64,000 nucleotides of DNA. Source: Amphibacillus marinus. Lineage in GTDB: Bacteria; Bacillota; Bacilli; Bacillales; Amphibacillaceae. Numbering within the stretch: position 1 is the first letter of the stretch; every line of letters begins with the position of its first letter. A model generated the notes under the pieces. The model had not been told where the DNA came from, did not search any database, and was given only the letters and a program-made list of their open reading frames with translations. The translations under genes were made by a program, and so were the position numbers. The stretch lies in NCBI RefSeq assembly GCF_900110345.1, contig NZ_FODJ01000001.1, positions 558,001-622,000 on the forward strand, in the 5' to 3' direction. Below are positions 27,647 through 40,609 of the stretch, piece by piece.

Positions 27647-27675
27647 TTGACCCACACACAATTTGATTGTATGAT
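27647..27675 (+). promoter_or_regulatory. Sigma-A-type promoter of the ilv-leu operon
   Basis: TTGACC (27647-27652) and TATGAT (27670-27675) are spaced by exactly 17 bases. Transcription should start near 27682, giving a leader of about 100 bases before ilvD. There is no T-box in this leader. Confidence 0.8.
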
Positions 27676-27780
27676 TGTCGACAACCAATTAATTATTTTA
27701 CTATTTTGACAAGTAAATACTGAAAACATCTTATCGTATTTCTTTAGTCGTGTTGATAGTAAGTGTAAGGAGCGAATAGC

Positions 27781-29448
27781 ATGAGAAGTGATATGATAAA
27801 GAAAGGTTTAGATCGTGCTCCCCATCGTAGCTTATTGCACGCAACAGGGGTTAAGACTAAGGATTTGGAGAAACCTTTTATTGGCGTCTGTAATTCCTAT
27901 ATTGATATTATACCAGGTCACAAGCACTTAAATAAATTCGCAGAGGTTGTTAAAGAAGCGATTAGAGAGGCCGGCGGTATTCCATTTGAATTTAATACCA
28001 TTGGTGTAGATGATGGAATTGCTATGGGTCACATCGGGATGCGGTATTCATTACCTAGTCGCGAGATCATTGCTGATAGCGCTGAAACAGTTATTAACGC
28101 CCACTGGTTTGATGGTGTCTTTTACATTCCCAACTGCGACAAGATTACACCAGGTATGTTAATGGCATCAGTTAGAACCAATGTCCCTTCAGTTTTTGTA
28201 TCTGGCGGGCCAATGGAGGGTGGTGTTTCCCCTGACGGTGATCATTTATCACTAGTATCCATGTTTGAAGGGGTCGGTGCAGTTGCATCTGGGAAGATGA
28301 CTGAGGCAGAACTGAAAGAACTTGAAACACTTGCCTGTCCAACATGCGGATCATGTTCAGGAATGTTTACTGCTAATTCGATGAACTCATTGATGGAAAT
28401 GCTCGGGATGACTGTTCCTGGCAACGGAACAATTGTGGCAACATCTGATGAACGTCATGAGCTAATTTACCAAGCAGCTCATCACTTAATCGATTTAGTT
28501 AAAAAAGATATTAAACCACGAGACATTATCACAAAGGATACAATTGATGATGCCTTTGCTCTAGATATGGCGATGGGCGGGTCAACAAATACGGTACTCC
28601 ACACCCTCGCAATTGCGAATGAAGCTGGGATAGAATACGATCTAAAGAGGATTAATAAGGTAGCAGAACGCATTCCTTATCTGTCAAAGATTAGCCCTGC
28701 ATCAGATTACACTATGCATGATCTTCATCTTGCTGGTGGTGTAAGTGCTATTATTCGGGAACTGTGTAAACTAGAGAATGGGATTCACAAGGATCGTATC
28801 ACCATAACCGGCAAAACGATTTATGAAAATGTGAAAGATCATCTCATTAAAAACGAACAGGTTATCCATACTATTGAAAAGCCTTATAGCCCAGTAGGTG
28901 GATTGTCAATTTTACACGGCAATATCGCCCCAAATGGTGCTGTTATCAAGGTAGGTGCAGTTGACCCTTCAATTAAGAAATTTGTTGGAACAGCTGTTGT
29001 ATTTGAATCTCAGGATGAAGCACAAGCAGGCATAAATGATGGAACAGTTAAAGCTGGTGATGTTGTTGTTATCCGCTATGAAGGACCAAAAGGCGGTCCA
29101 GGTATGCCAGAAATGCTGGCCCCTACTGCTGCAATTGCCGGAAGAGGATTAGATAAAGATGTAGCATTAATTACCGACGGGCGCTTCTCAGGCGCATCAC
29201 GCGGGATTTCAATTGGCCATATTTCACCAGAAGCTGCTGAAGGTGGTCCAATTGCTTTAGTTGAAACAGGAGATGAGATTGTGATTGATCTTCCTAATCG
29301 GTCAATTGCATTATCCGTTTCTGAGGAAGAATTAGAAAAGAGACTAGCAAGCTGGACGAAACCAGCACCAAAGATTACGACTGGTTATTTAGGGAAATAC
29401 GCGAAGTTAGTCACATCAGCAAACACTGGTGGTGTGATGTCCTTTTAA
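27781..29448 (+). CDS. ilvD: Dihydroxy-acid dehydratase
   Basis: This 555-residue iron-sulfur enzyme dehydrates dihydroxy-acids to the 2-keto precursors of valine and isoleucine. It has [24 protein letters not shown] and [18 protein letters not shown], which carry the cluster cysteines. It also has GGSTNTVLH and the C-terminal [21 protein letters not shown], whose serine is the catalytic base. It follows AAGGAG and leads the operon. The T-box comes only after it, so its own transcription escapes that control. Confidence 0.97.
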   Translation: MRSDMIKKGLDRAPHRSLLHATGVKTKDLEKPFIGVCNSYIDIIPGHKHLNKFAEVVKEAIREAGGIPFEFNTIGVDDGIAMGHIGMRYSLPSREIIADSAETVINAHWFDGVFYIPNCDKITPGMLMASVRTNVPSVFVSGGPMEGGVSPDGDHLSLVSMFEGVGAVASGKMTEAELKELETLACPTCGSCSGMFTANSMNSLMEMLGMTVPGNGTIVATSDERHELIYQAAHHLIDLVKKDIKPRDIITKDTIDDAFALDMAMGGSTNTVLHTLAIANEAGIEYDLKRINKVAERIPYLSKISPASDYTMHDLHLAGGVSAIIRELCKLENGIHKDRITITGKTIYENVKDHLIKNEQVIHTIEKPYSPVGGLSILHGNIAPNGAVIKVGAVDPSIKKFVGTAVVFESQDEAQAGINDGTVKAGDVVVIRYEGPKGGPGMPEMLAPTAAIAGRGLDKDVALITDGRFSGASRGISIGHISPEAAEGGPIALVETGDEIVIDLPNRSIALSVSEEELEKRLASWTKPAPKITTGYLGKYAKLVTSANTGGVMSF

Positions 29449-29452
29449 ATAC

Positions 29453-29761
29453 TGATGAAAATGATGATAAGAGCAAAGGAATAAGTTAGTTTGCATATTC
29501 AGAGAGCCGGGGTTGCTGGAAGCCCGGAAATGCATATTATTCTGACATCGTCTTGGAGTGTTAAATTGAACGGGATTGCCCCTTTTAGATTTAACCGGGT
29601 CTACCAAATGACCCGTTATCAAAACGAAGCTAATGTAATAGCTTCTTGAGGTTATATTTGTAAAAATATAACGAACCAAGGTGGTACCGTGAAAATAAGA
29701 TCTTTTCTCCCTTGTAACCCCTGCTTTTTGGGCAGGATTACAGTGAGAAGAGGTCTTTTTT
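29453..29761 (+). promoter_or_regulatory. T-box riboswitch leader controlling ilvB and downstream genes
   Basis: The canonical T-box TGGTACC (29682-29688, in AAGGTGGTACCGTG) and a Stem I with AGAGAG (29501-29506) and GGAAG are present. The likely specifier is AUC (29547-29549), in the context TGAC-ATC-GTCTTGGAG, reading isoleucine. The terminator pairs 29697-29709 with 29745-29757 and ends in a T run to 29761. Uncharged tRNA would favour the antiterminator and readthrough into ilvB. The element begins a few bases after the ilvD stop, leaving no room for a promoter outside the ilvD gene. The amino-acid assignment is probable, not certain; the base after the specifier is G rather than the commoner A. 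Confidence 0.9.
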
Positions 29762-29826
29762 AAATCTAGTTTTTTATGCTCCAAACCGCTCACTAACGAC
29801 TTTTTAAAAAAACAGGAGGGATTGAA

Positions 29827-31551
29827 ATGGTCAAATCAAAAGAAGAACATCAAAAAACGGTGACGCACGCACCCAAAACTGGAGCCGATCTATTAATTGA
29901 ATCCTTAATTGTTGCTGATGTCAAAACACTGTTTGGTTATCCAGGCGGAGCAGTGTTACCTATCTTTGATGCCCTTTATAAAAAGAAACATTTGTTTAAC
30001 CAAGTGCTAGCTCGTCATGAGCAAGGTTCAATACATGCCGCTGAAGGATACGCCCGCGTATCTGGAAAACCAGGTGTTGTTATTGCAACTTCTGGTCCGG
30101 GTGCAACAAATTTAGTAACTGGAATAGCGGATGCAATGATTGATTCCCTGCCGTTGGTTGTTTTCACGGGCCAGGTTAATCAAACTGTTATTGGTACAGA
30201 TGCATTTCAAGAAGCTGATATTATTGGGATTACCACCCCCATAACAAAGCATAATTATCAGGTTCGAAAAATCAGTGATTTGCCAAGAATTGTTAAAGAA
30301 GCTTTTCACATTGCAACAACCGGCCGACCTGGACCCGTCTTAATTGATATTCCAAAGGATATCGCGGCTAACCCTTGTGCTGATCACTACCCAGATGATT
30401 TTCATCTCCCTGGCTATCAGCCAACCGTTAAACCAAACCCGCTCCAGGTTAAGAAATTGAAAGAAGCTTTACTAAGTTCTAATAAACCCGTTATTCTAGC
30501 TGGGGCTGGGGTTCAATTTGCTCAAGCCTCTGAAGAACTAATCGCTTTTGCTGAGCAGCATCAAATTCCAGTTGTTAATACACTTCTTGGTCTTGGAACA
30601 TTTCCTGGCGAGCATGAGCTTTTTCTTGGAATGGGCGGCATGCATGGTACTTATGCTGCTAATATGGCCATTTATGAGACTGATTTATTAATAAATATTG
30701 GGGCTCGGTTTGATGATCGCCTTACCGGTAATTTAGACCATTTTGCACCTTCTGCTATTGTAGCACATATTGATATTGACCCAGCAGAGATTGGCAAGAA
30801 TGTTAACACACATATCCCGGTAGTTGGGGATGCCAAGTATGCTTTAAAGGAAATGAAAAAGCAAATTAATCAAACGCCTGATTTTGGTAATTGGAGACAG
30901 CATGTCTATCAATATAAGCAAGACTACCCATTGTGGTATAAGCAACCAGAGCAAGCGATGATTGGTCAATGGGTCATTGATAAGGTTTACCAGGAAACAA
31001 AAGGTGAAGCAATCGTCTCAACTGATGTGGGCCAGCATCAAATGTGGTCAGCACAATATTACAAATTTAAGAAACCGAATCGTTGGGTAACTTCAGGTGG
31101 ATTAGGCACAATGGGCTTTGGTTTCCCTTCGGCAATTGGTGCTCAGCTTGCTGCACCAGATGACCTCGTCATTGCAATCGTAGGTGATGGTGGTTTTCAA
31201 ATGACATTACAGGAGTTATCAATCCTTCAAGAACGCAACCTACCGGTAAAGGTAATTATCGTTAACAACGCTGCCTTAGGTATGGTTAGACAATGGCAAG
31301 AGAAGTTTTACTCAGAGCGCTATTCAGAGTCAATTTTTAGTATTCAACCCGATTTTGTTAAGTTGGCTGAGGCTTACGAAGTCAGAGGTGTTAAAATTGA
31401 AAGTCCTAACGATTTTGAGCAACAGCTACCTGATTTACTTGCCCATGATGGCCCAGTTTTAATTGATGCTCGCGTGCTACAACAGGAAAATGTCTATCCA
31501 ATGATTGCACCTGGCAAAGGGATTCATGAAATGATAGGAGTGAAACCATGA
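29827..31551 (+). CDS. ilvB: Acetolactate synthase large (catalytic) subunit
   Basis: This 574-residue thiamine-diphosphate and FAD enzyme condenses pyruvate with pyruvate or 2-ketobutyrate, the first common step of valine, leucine and isoleucine synthesis. Motifs are [25 protein letters not shown] with the catalytic Glu, [25 protein letters not shown], and the ThDP-binding GDGGFQMT followed by [19 protein letters not shown] precedes the ATG. It overlaps ilvN by four bases. Confidence 0.97.
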   Translation: MVKSKEEHQKTVTHAPKTGADLLIESLIVADVKTLFGYPGGAVLPIFDALYKKKHLFNQVLARHEQGSIHAAEGYARVSGKPGVVIATSGPGATNLVTGIADAMIDSLPLVVFTGQVNQTVIGTDAFQEADIIGITTPITKHNYQVRKISDLPRIVKEAFHIATTGRPGPVLIDIPKDIAANPCADHYPDDFHLPGYQPTVKPNPLQVKKLKEALLSSNKPVILAGAGVQFAQASEELIAFAEQHQIPVVNTLLGLGTFPGEHELFLGMGGMHGTYAANMAIYETDLLINIGARFDDRLTGNLDHFAPSAIVAHIDIDPAEIGKNVNTHIPVVGDAKYALKEMKKQINQTPDFGNWRQHVYQYKQDYPLWYKQPEQAMIGQWVIDKVYQETKGEAIVSTDVGQHQMWSAQYYKFKKPNRWVTSGGLGTMGFGFPSAIGAQLAAPDDLVIAIVGDGGFQMTLQELSILQERNLPVKVIIVNNAALGMVRQWQEKFYSERYSESIFSIQPDFVKLAEAYEVRGVKIESPNDFEQQLPDLLAHDGPVLIDARVLQQENVYPMIAPGKGIHEMIGVKP

Positions 31552-32072
31552 AACGCATTATAACAGCAAAAGTTAGCAATCGAAGTGGTGTGCTTAACCG
31601 CATTACCGGCTTACTGCAAAAACGACAATTTAATATTGAAAGTATCTCGGTTGGCCGAACTGAGCACGAAGGAACCTCTCGGATCACCTTTGTTGTTGAT
31701 GTTGAGGATTATCAGAAGCTTGAGCAAGTTACTAAGCAACTTAATAAGCAAATTGATGTCTTAAAGGTTTCCGATATTACGGATAAAGCCATTGTAGCTC
31801 GCGAGTTAGCCTTAATTAAGATCACCAGCAATGCCCAACTTCGTTCTGAGATTCAAGGGATTATCGAGCCTTTTCGTGCCAGTGTGATTGATGTAAGTAA
31901 AGATACGCTATCTATTCAGGTAACAGGTAAATCAGAAAAAGTTGAAGCATTAATTGATTTGTTAAGACCATATGGTATTAAGGACATTGCCCGGACTGGC
32001 GTGACTGCTTTTCTAAGAGGACAACAGCCCCAAGCAAGTCAGGATGCAACACCCTTTTCTTTATTAAGATAA
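31548..32072 (+). CDS. ilvN: Acetolactate synthase small (regulatory) subunit
   Basis: This 174-residue regulatory subunit (called ilvH in Bacillus) gives the holoenzyme valine feedback control. An N-terminal ACT domain has [19 protein letters not shown] and [14 protein letters not shown]-terminal ALS_ss_C domain has [22 protein letters not shown] and [14 protein letters not shown]. Its ATG lies inside the ilvB stop (ATGA), so the subunits are translationally coupled. Confidence 0.96.
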   Translation: MKRIITAKVSNRSGVLNRITGLLQKRQFNIESISVGRTEHEGTSRITFVVDVEDYQKLEQVTKQLNKQIDVLKVSDITDKAIVARELALIKITSNAQLRSEIQGIIEPFRASVIDVSKDTLSIQVTGKSEKVEALIDLLRPYGIKDIARTGVTAFLRGQQPQASQDATPFSLLR

Positions 32073-32085
32073 TTAAATGCAGTAA

Positions 32086-34672
<2,587 letters not shown>

Positions 34673-34692
34673 TTGGATTGGCGTGATATAAA

Positions 34693-35757
34693 ATGAAGAA
34701 AGACATTCTTTTGCTACCCGGAGATGGAATTGGCCCTGAGATTATTGATAGTGCTGTCGCTATCCTAGAGGCAATAGCAAAAAAATTCAAGCATGAATTT
34801 ACTTTTAAGCAACATCTTATTGGGGGGGCTGCCATTGATGCAGCCTCTACCCCACTCCCTACTGAAACAATTGCTGCAGCAAAAAAAGTAGATGCTGTTT
34901 TATTAGGGGCCGTTGGCGGACCAAAGTGGGACCAGAACCCTTCCCACTTACGTCCAGAGCGCGGACTACTCGCCATTCGCAAAGCGCTCGATCTATATGC
35001 AAACCTCCGTCCTGTAAAAGGCTTTGAACACCTATTAGATGCCTCTCCCCTAAAGCCTGATATTATTAACGGTAGCGATTTGTTAATTGTTCGGGAATTA
35101 ACAGGCGGGTTATATTTTGGTGAACCAAGTCAACGAAGCAAGGACGGGCAATCTGTTGTCGATACCTTAACTTATACACGTTATGAAATGGAACGTATTA
35201 TTAAGAAAGCTTTTGAAAGTGCTCAACTACGCAAGCAGAAACTAACGTCTGTTGATAAAGCAAATGTCCTTGAATCTAGTAAGCTATGGCGGGAAATTGT
35301 TGATCAACAAAAACCGTTTTATCCTGATGTTGAGGTTAACCATATGCTTGTTGATGCCGCAGCAATGAAATTAATTACTGAACCAAACTCATTTGATGTT
35401 ATTGTGACTGAAAACATGTTTGGTGACATTCTAAGTGACGAAGCTTCAGTTCTTACCGGTTCACTTGGCATGCTCCCTTCTGCTAGTCTTGCTGAGAACG
35501 GGATTGGCTTATATGAACCCGCACATGGCTCTGCTCCAGATATTGCTGGGCAAGGCATCGCTAATCCAATTGCAATGATTCTCTCAGCAGCTATGATGCT
35601 CCGTTATTCATTTAAAATGGATACTGAAGCTAGCAATATTGAGCAAGCAGTCGAAGCGACAATTAATAATGGTTATTATACGGCAGACTTAAAAGTAAAA
35701 ACTGGTAGCCTTGTGACTACAAAAGAAATGACCAATAATATTTTGCGGAATATCTAA
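34693..35757 (+). CDS. leuB: 3-isopropylmalate dehydrogenase
   Basis: This 354-residue NAD-dependent enzyme oxidatively decarboxylates 3-isopropylmalate. Motifs are LLPGDGIGPEI, GAVGGPKWD, RELTGGLYFGEP, the substrate-binding DKANVLESSKLWR, and the cofactor segment EPAHGSAPDIAGQGIANP. The ribosome site (GGCGTGATATAA) is weak compared with its neighbours, which may set a lower translation rate. Confidence 0.96.
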   Translation: MKKDILLLPGDGIGPEIIDSAVAILEAIAKKFKHEFTFKQHLIGGAAIDAASTPLPTETIAAAKKVDAVLLGAVGGPKWDQNPSHLRPERGLLAIRKALDLYANLRPVKGFEHLLDASPLKPDIINGSDLLIVRELTGGLYFGEPSQRSKDGQSVVDTLTYTRYEMERIIKKAFESAQLRKQKLTSVDKANVLESSKLWREIVDQQKPFYPDVEVNHMLVDAAAMKLITEPNSFDVIVTENMFGDILSDEASVLTGSLGMLPSASLAENGIGLYEPAHGSAPDIAGQGIANPIAMILSAAMMLRYSFKMDTEASNIEQAVEATINNGYYTADLKVKTGSLVTTKEMTNNILRNI

Positions 35758-35803
35758 CATATTTTTAGCTAATTAAATTGCTAGTTTAAAGGAGTGATTC
35801 TGA

Positions 35804-37207
35804 GTGACTAATCCTAAGACAATTATTGAAAAAATCTGGGAAAAGAACGTCGTTTTTGAAGAGCCAGGTAAGCCTGCATTGCTCTATATTGACCTTCACC
35901 TTGTTCATGAGGTAACTTCACCACAGGCGTTTGAAGGATTAAGAATGAAGAACAGAACAGTTCGACAACCAAAGCTGACGTTTGCGACGATGGATCACAA
36001 TGTTCCTACTGTTCATACCAACATTATTAAGGATGAAGTCTCAAAGTTGCAAATGGATACCTTAAAGCAAAATTGCGAAGAATTTGGTGTCCCTTTAGCT
36101 GGTATGGGGCATAAACATCAAGGAATTGTTCACGTAATTGGACCAGAACTTGGCCTTACCCAGCCTGGAAAAACAATTGTTTGCGGAGATAGTCATACCT
36201 CTACGCATGGAGCATTTGGTGCTCTAGCATTTGGTATTGGCACTAGTGAGGTTGAGCATGTTCTGGCGACTCAAACCATTTGGCAGGCACGACCAAAAAC
36301 ATTAAACGTTAAAGTTGATGGTCAGCTTGGAACCGGTGTGACCGCTAAAGACATCATCCTTGCACTTATTGCTAAATATGGTGTTAATTTTGGTACCGGC
36401 TATGTCATAGAATATACAGGTAATGCAATTCGCAAGCTCTCAATGGAAGAACGGATGACCATTTGCAATATGTCAATTGAAGCGGGAGCTCGTGCTGGTT
36501 TAGTTAGTCCTGATCAAACTACTGTTGATTTCCTTAAAGGAAGAAAGTATGCCCCTGAAGGTACATTATTCGAACAGGCTAAACAAGAGTGGCTTGAGCT
36601 TGCAAGTGATCAAGGTGCGGAATATAACCATACCGTTACATTAAATGCTTCCGAAATTGCACCACAAGTAACATGGGGAACGAATCCAAGTCAGTGTATT
36701 TCAGTTAATGACAAGATCCCAAACCCTAATACAGCAAAAAACGCTGGTGATCAGCAAGCTATTGAGCAAGCACTTCAGTACATGGGCTTAGAGGCGGATA
36801 TTCCCATCACCTCGGTTCCAATTGAACATGTCTTTATCGGTTCTTGTACAAATTCTCGATTACGTGATCTTGAGCAGGCTGCCAGTGTAATTAATGGTAG
36901 AAAAGTAAATGAAAACGTAACAGCAATTGTTGTGCCAGGTTCACAAACCGTTAAATTGCAAGCGGAAGAAAAGGGACTAGATAAAGTGTTTATTGAAGCA
37001 GGCTTTGAATGGCGGGAACCGGGATGTAGCATGTGTTTAGCTATGAACGATGATATTGTGCCTGCTGGCGAGCGATGTGCCTCAACATCTAATCGAAATT
37101 TTGAAGGTCGTCAAGGGACGAATGCAAGAACACACTTGGTAAGTCCTGAGATGGCGGCTGCCGCTGCCTTAGCTGGTCATTTTGTTGACGTAAGATCATT
37201 TGTTTAA
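35804..37207 (+). CDS. leuC: 3-isopropylmalate dehydratase large subunit
   Basis: This 467-residue aconitase-family subunit carries the [4Fe-4S] cluster, with cysteines in GSCTNSR and CSMC. Other motifs are [32 protein letters not shown] and [10 protein letters not shown]. With LeuD it isomerises 2- to 3-isopropylmalate. A GTG start at 35804 lies nine bases after AAAGGAG. Confidence 0.96.
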   Translation: MTNPKTIIEKIWEKNVVFEEPGKPALLYIDLHLVHEVTSPQAFEGLRMKNRTVRQPKLTFATMDHNVPTVHTNIIKDEVSKLQMDTLKQNCEEFGVPLAGMGHKHQGIVHVIGPELGLTQPGKTIVCGDSHTSTHGAFGALAFGIGTSEVEHVLATQTIWQARPKTLNVKVDGQLGTGVTAKDIILALIAKYGVNFGTGYVIEYTGNAIRKLSMEERMTICNMSIEAGARAGLVSPDQTTVDFLKGRKYAPEGTLFEQAKQEWLELASDQGAEYNHTVTLNASEIAPQVTWGTNPSQCISVNDKIPNPNTAKNAGDQQAIEQALQYMGLEADIPITSVPIEHVFIGSCTNSRLRDLEQAASVINGRKVNENVTAIVVPGSQTVKLQAEEKGLDKVFIEAGFEWREPGCSMCLAMNDDIVPAGERCASTSNRNFEGRQGTNARTHLVSPEMAAAAALAGHFVDVRSFV

Positions 37208-37231
37208 TTAATTATAACTGGAGGTGATTAG

Positions 37232-37822
37232 ATGGAACCAATTAAACAACACACAGGCCTCGTTTATCCATTAAATCGTACCAATGTCGATACCGATCAA
37301 ATTATCCCTAAGCAATTTTTAAAGCGTATTTCACGGCAAGGCTTTGGTCAATACTTGTTTTATAATTGGCGCTATGATGAGAAAGATAATCTTAGGTCCG
37401 ATTTTTCGTTAAATTCACCAAAGTATAAAACCGCTTCTATTCTTGTTGGCGGCGAAAATTTCGGCTGTGGCTCTTCCAGAGAGCATGCCCCATGGGCGTT
37501 AGAGGATTTTGGCTTCAAGGTCATTATTGCTCCTAGCTTTGCTGATATCTTCTTTAACAATTGCACCAAGAATGGAATTCTACCAGTAGTTTTACCTGAA
37601 ACTGAAATACAACAATTAATTAAAAATGCCGAAACAGACACTTATCAACTCACCGTTGATCTTGAAGCTAATAAGGTTACAGACCTTACATCATTTGAAG
37701 CTTCTTTTCATTTAGCTGAATATCCACGCCAAATGTTATTAAATGGCTGGGACGAAATTTCAGTTACCCTTACACATCAAGATAAGATTGCTACCTTCGA
37801 AAGAAAACATACCGTCTATTAG
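37232..37822 (+). CDS. leuD: 3-isopropylmalate dehydratase small subunit
   Basis: This 196-residue swivelling domain pairs with LeuC. Motifs are NVDTDQIIPKQFLK, GGENFGCGSSREHAPWAL and ADIFFNNCTKNGILPV. GGAGGTGA precedes the ATG. It is the last gene of the operon, and its stop codon overlaps the terminator stem. Confidence 0.96.
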   Translation: MEPIKQHTGLVYPLNRTNVDTDQIIPKQFLKRISRQGFGQYLFYNWRYDEKDNLRSDFSLNSPKYKTASILVGGENFGCGSSREHAPWALEDFGFKVIIAPSFADIFFNNCTKNGILPVVLPETEIQQLIKNAETDTYQLTVDLEANKVTDLTSFEASFHLAEYPRQMLLNGWDEISVTLTHQDKIATFERKHTVY

Positions 37823-37854
37823 GTAAAAAGATCTGTTACTAGATCTTTTTACCT
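37821..37854 (+). terminator. Terminator at the end of the ilv-leu operon
   Basis: Arms of 14 bases (37821-37834 and 37841-37854) are perfectly complementary around a six-base loop, with the T run inside the second arm. The first arm overlaps the leuD stop codon. Confidence 0.85.
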
Positions 37855-37955
37855 CCATTAAAAATGTGAACATCCAATCACTTTCCAACAAGATTAAACA
37901 TCAAAACCCTAATATATCAACAATCAGCGTCAATTTAAATGTGAACAATAAACTG

Positions 37956-37970
37956 AAAATTCAGAAAAAG
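37956..37970 (+). promoter_or_regulatory. CodY-box-like site upstream of the aap importer
   Basis: AAAATTCAGAAAAAG matches 11 of 15 positions of the CodY consensus. It lies about 100 bases before the binding-protein gene and just upstream of a TATACT near 38010 that could be its -10. The target, an amino-acid importer, fits CodY control. Binding is inferred. Confidence 0.45.
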
Positions 37971-38067
37971 TACGTTAGATTATCTTACAGGTTTGTAGGT
38001 GGATAAATGTCTATACTTTACAATCGATGTTAGATATTACATCTAATCTATTTTAGGGGGATTCATA

Positions 38068-39168
38068 ATGAAGAAGAAAATGAAATTATTAACACTTTTA
38101 CTTTGGGTAACACTGATTGGTAGTGTGTTTTTAGTGGCTTGTGCCGAAGATGAAGACACAACAAGCGAGCCAAATGCTGCCAGTGGCGAGGAGACCCAAA
38201 CACCTGAGCCAGATGAAGGCGATACCTTGGCTGCGATATTGGATCGTGGTTATGTCATTGTTGGTGGAAACAATCAGCTTCCTGGTTTTGGTTATGTGAA
38301 TTCAGATGGTGATTACGAAGGGTTTGATGTTGATTTTGCTAGAGTTGTAGCTGCTGCATTATTCGATGATCCAGACGCATTAGAAATTCGCCCACTCTCA
38401 GCTCAAGAACGTTTCACAGCATTACAAACCGGGGAAGTCGATGTCTTAATCCGTAATACGACTTGGACACTAGATCGCGACGTTGCTTTAGGAACGAATT
38501 TTACCCCAACAACATTCTACGATGGGCAAGGGATCATGGTAAGAGCAGATAGCGGTATCACATCCCTAGAAGAACTTGAAGGTGCTCGTATTGGTGTTGA
38601 AACAGGTACTACAACAGAATCAAACTTAGCTGATCAGTTTAGAAAATATGGGATTACTTATGAGCAAGTACTGTTTGATGATAGTGACGCAGTTGTGGAA
38701 GCTTACGAATCTGGTAATATTGACGCTTGGACAACTGATAAGTCAGGTTTAGTATCACGACAAGCAACAATGGCTAGTCCGGACGACCATAGTATTTTAA
38801 CGGAAAGCTTATCAAAAGAGCCATTAGGGCCAACCGTTCGTCACGGTGACGATCAATGGTTTGACATTGTTAAATGGGCAACACTTGCTACAATTGAAGC
38901 AGAAGAGCTTGGTATTACCTCTGAAAACTATGAAGAGTTTCTAGATAGTGAAGATCCTGTCGTTAGACGGTTCGTTGGCTTAGAAGGCGAGCTTGGTCAG
39001 ATGCTCGGAATTGACGATACCTTTGCAATCAACGTCATTAAGCACGTTGGTAACTACCAAGAAATCTATGATCGAAACTTAGGTCCAGATACCATTTTCA
39101 ACTTAGGTAGAGGATTAAATGATCTTTATACAAATGGTGGCATTCTTTACTCCCCTCCATTCCGTTAA
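38068..39168 (+). CDS. aapJ: General amino-acid ABC transporter, substrate-binding lipoprotein (AapJ type)
   Basis: This 366-residue lipoprotein (lipobox FLVAC, Cys25) is a family 3 solute-binding protein. After an acidic linker, the domain shows LPGFGYVNSDGDYEGFDVDF, SAQERFTALQTGEVDVLIRN and TTWTLDRD. DQWFDIVKWATLATIEAEEL is also typical of AapJ/YhdW rather than of the shorter GlnH/ArtP type. A hairpin after the gene may favour extra binding protein over the permeases. Confidence 0.9.
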   Translation: MKKKMKLLTLLLWVTLIGSVFLVACAEDEDTTSEPNAASGEETQTPEPDEGDTLAAILDRGYVIVGGNNQLPGFGYVNSDGDYEGFDVDFARVVAAALFDDPDALEIRPLSAQERFTALQTGEVDVLIRNTTWTLDRDVALGTNFTPTTFYDGQGIMVRADSGITSLEELEGARIGVETGTTTESNLADQFRKYGITYEQVLFDDSDAVVEAYESGNIDAWTTDKSGLVSRQATMASPDDHSILTESLSKEPLGPTVRHGDDQWFDIVKWATLATIEAEELGITSENYEEFLDSEDPVVRRFVGLEGELGQMLGIDDTFAINVIKHVGNYQEIYDRNLGPDTIFNLGRGLNDLYTNGGILYSPPFR

Positions 39169-39188
39169 TACCTGTTACGTAAAAAGAG

Positions 39189-39216
39189 AGAACCTGCTGC
39201 GTTTTGCAGGTTCTTT
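39189..39216 (+). terminator. Hairpin after aapJ (possible partial terminator)
   Basis: AGAACCTGC (39189-39197) pairs with GCAGGTTCT (39206-39214) over an eight-base loop and is followed by only three T residues. It likely reduces, rather than stops, transcription into the permease genes. Confidence 0.65.
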
Positions 39217-39431
39217 CCATTAACAGTAGCGTACAAACGAGCAAGTTCCATATAAACAACTAGTCAGTGGTAAGTATCAATTACGCTAATGAATGATGGT
39301 GAGTTGAAGGAAACTTATCATAGTGGTGTTGTAAGCAACTACTTGTTGCATGATGGAATGAACCGTTGCTATTCTGTTTATCCGTTTGGATATTATTATT
39401 TTTAGACAATAAAAAAATGAGGTGTCGAGTT

Positions 39432-40604
39432 ATGAGTAAATCACAACAGGTTAAAACGCCCTTTTGGCGCGATGATCGCATCCTGCCTATCATCTTTCAA
39501 GTTGTGTTTGTTGTAATAGTTGTATTGTTTTTTGGCTTTTTAATTAATAATGCTATTAATGGTCTAAGTCGATTAGGGATCAATTTCGGTTTTAACTTCT
39601 TAAGAAGAACTGCCTCATTTAATATATCCGAATCATTAATTAGCTATGATGCCAGCGATATTTATGGAAGAGCGATAATTGTTGGTATGCTAAACACCCT
39701 CCGCATTGCAATAATTGGGGTCATCTTAGCAACTATCTTAGGTGTCCTTGTCGGTATCGGTAGATTATCAAAAAACTGGCTGGTCAGAAAGCTTTCCGGC
39801 ATGTACATTGAAATTTTTAGAAATACACCCTTACTTGTGCAAATTTTCATTTGGTATTTCGCCGTTATCTTACCCCTTCCTCAAGTACAGGAAAGCTTTG
39901 CTATTGGTAATTTTTATTTTAACAATCGTGGAATCGCCATTCCTTGGTTTCTCTCAAATGATGGCACATTAATTTGGCTTGTTCTATTTATTGTCGGTTT
40001 GGCAGGAGCCTTTTTCACTTGGCGCTTCCAGTTAAATCAACAAGTAAAAAAAGGAAAACGAACATTTCCATTTATTTGGGCGCTAGCTGCACTTTTAACG
40101 AGCTGGTTACTTGCCTTTCTGGTCACTCAATCAGGACCTTTCAATATTTCAATTCCTGAATTAGGTAACTTTAATTTCAGTGGTGGGTTACGGGTCTCAG
40201 CTGAATTTCTTGCGATCCTCACTGGACTTGTTATTTATACAGCAACCTTTATTGCCGAAATTGTTCGAGCAGGCATTCAATCGGTTAATAAAGGCCAAAC
40301 CGAGGCCGCGCAGGCAATTGGACTTAAAAGTTCAACAATGATGCGGCTTGTTATTTTACCACAAGCAATCCGGATTATTATTCCACCTATTACGAGCCAA
40401 TACTTGAATTTAACCAAAAATTCAAGTTTAGCCATTGCAGTCGGCTATCAAGAATTGGTTGCTGTCGGGAATACAACCATTAATCAGTCCGGTCATGCCG
40501 TAGAAGTATTTTTAATTATCATTTGTGTTTATTTAGCATTAAATTTAACGACTTCATTGTTTATGAATATATTTAATCGAAAAACACAATTGGTTGAGAG
40601 GTGA
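39432..40604 (+). CDS. aapQ: General amino-acid ABC transporter, permease AapQ type
   Basis: This 390-residue inner-membrane permease has eight or so hydrophobic segments. It carries the family EAA loop (ETEAAQAIGLKSSTMMRLVILPQA) and RNTPLLVQIFIWYF. The long insertion between helices, compared with GlnP-type permeases of about 220 residues, is characteristic of AapQ/BztB. The ATG at 39432 follows GAGGTG; the longer frame from 39366 is unlikely. Confidence 0.88.
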   Translation: MSKSQQVKTPFWRDDRILPIIFQVVFVVIVVLFFGFLINNAINGLSRLGINFGFNFLRRTASFNISESLISYDASDIYGRAIIVGMLNTLRIAIIGVILATILGVLVGIGRLSKNWLVRKLSGMYIEIFRNTPLLVQIFIWYFAVILPLPQVQESFAIGNFYFNNRGIAIPWFLSNDGTLIWLVLFIVGLAGAFFTWRFQLNQQVKKGKRTFPFIWALAALLTSWLLAFLVTQSGPFNISIPELGNFNFSGGLRVSAEFLAILTGLVIYTATFIAEIVRAGIQSVNKGQTEAAQAIGLKSSTMMRLVILPQAIRIIIPPITSQYLNLTKNSSLAIAVGYQELVAVGNTTINQSGHAVEVFLIIICVYLALNLTTSLFMNIFNRKTQLVER

Positions 40605-40609
40605 TTGAG

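Noticed and set aside
29416-29793. 125-codon minus-strand open frame over the ilvD-ilvB spacer
   Set aside because: It is antisense to a clear T-box leader, whose structure explains the sequence.
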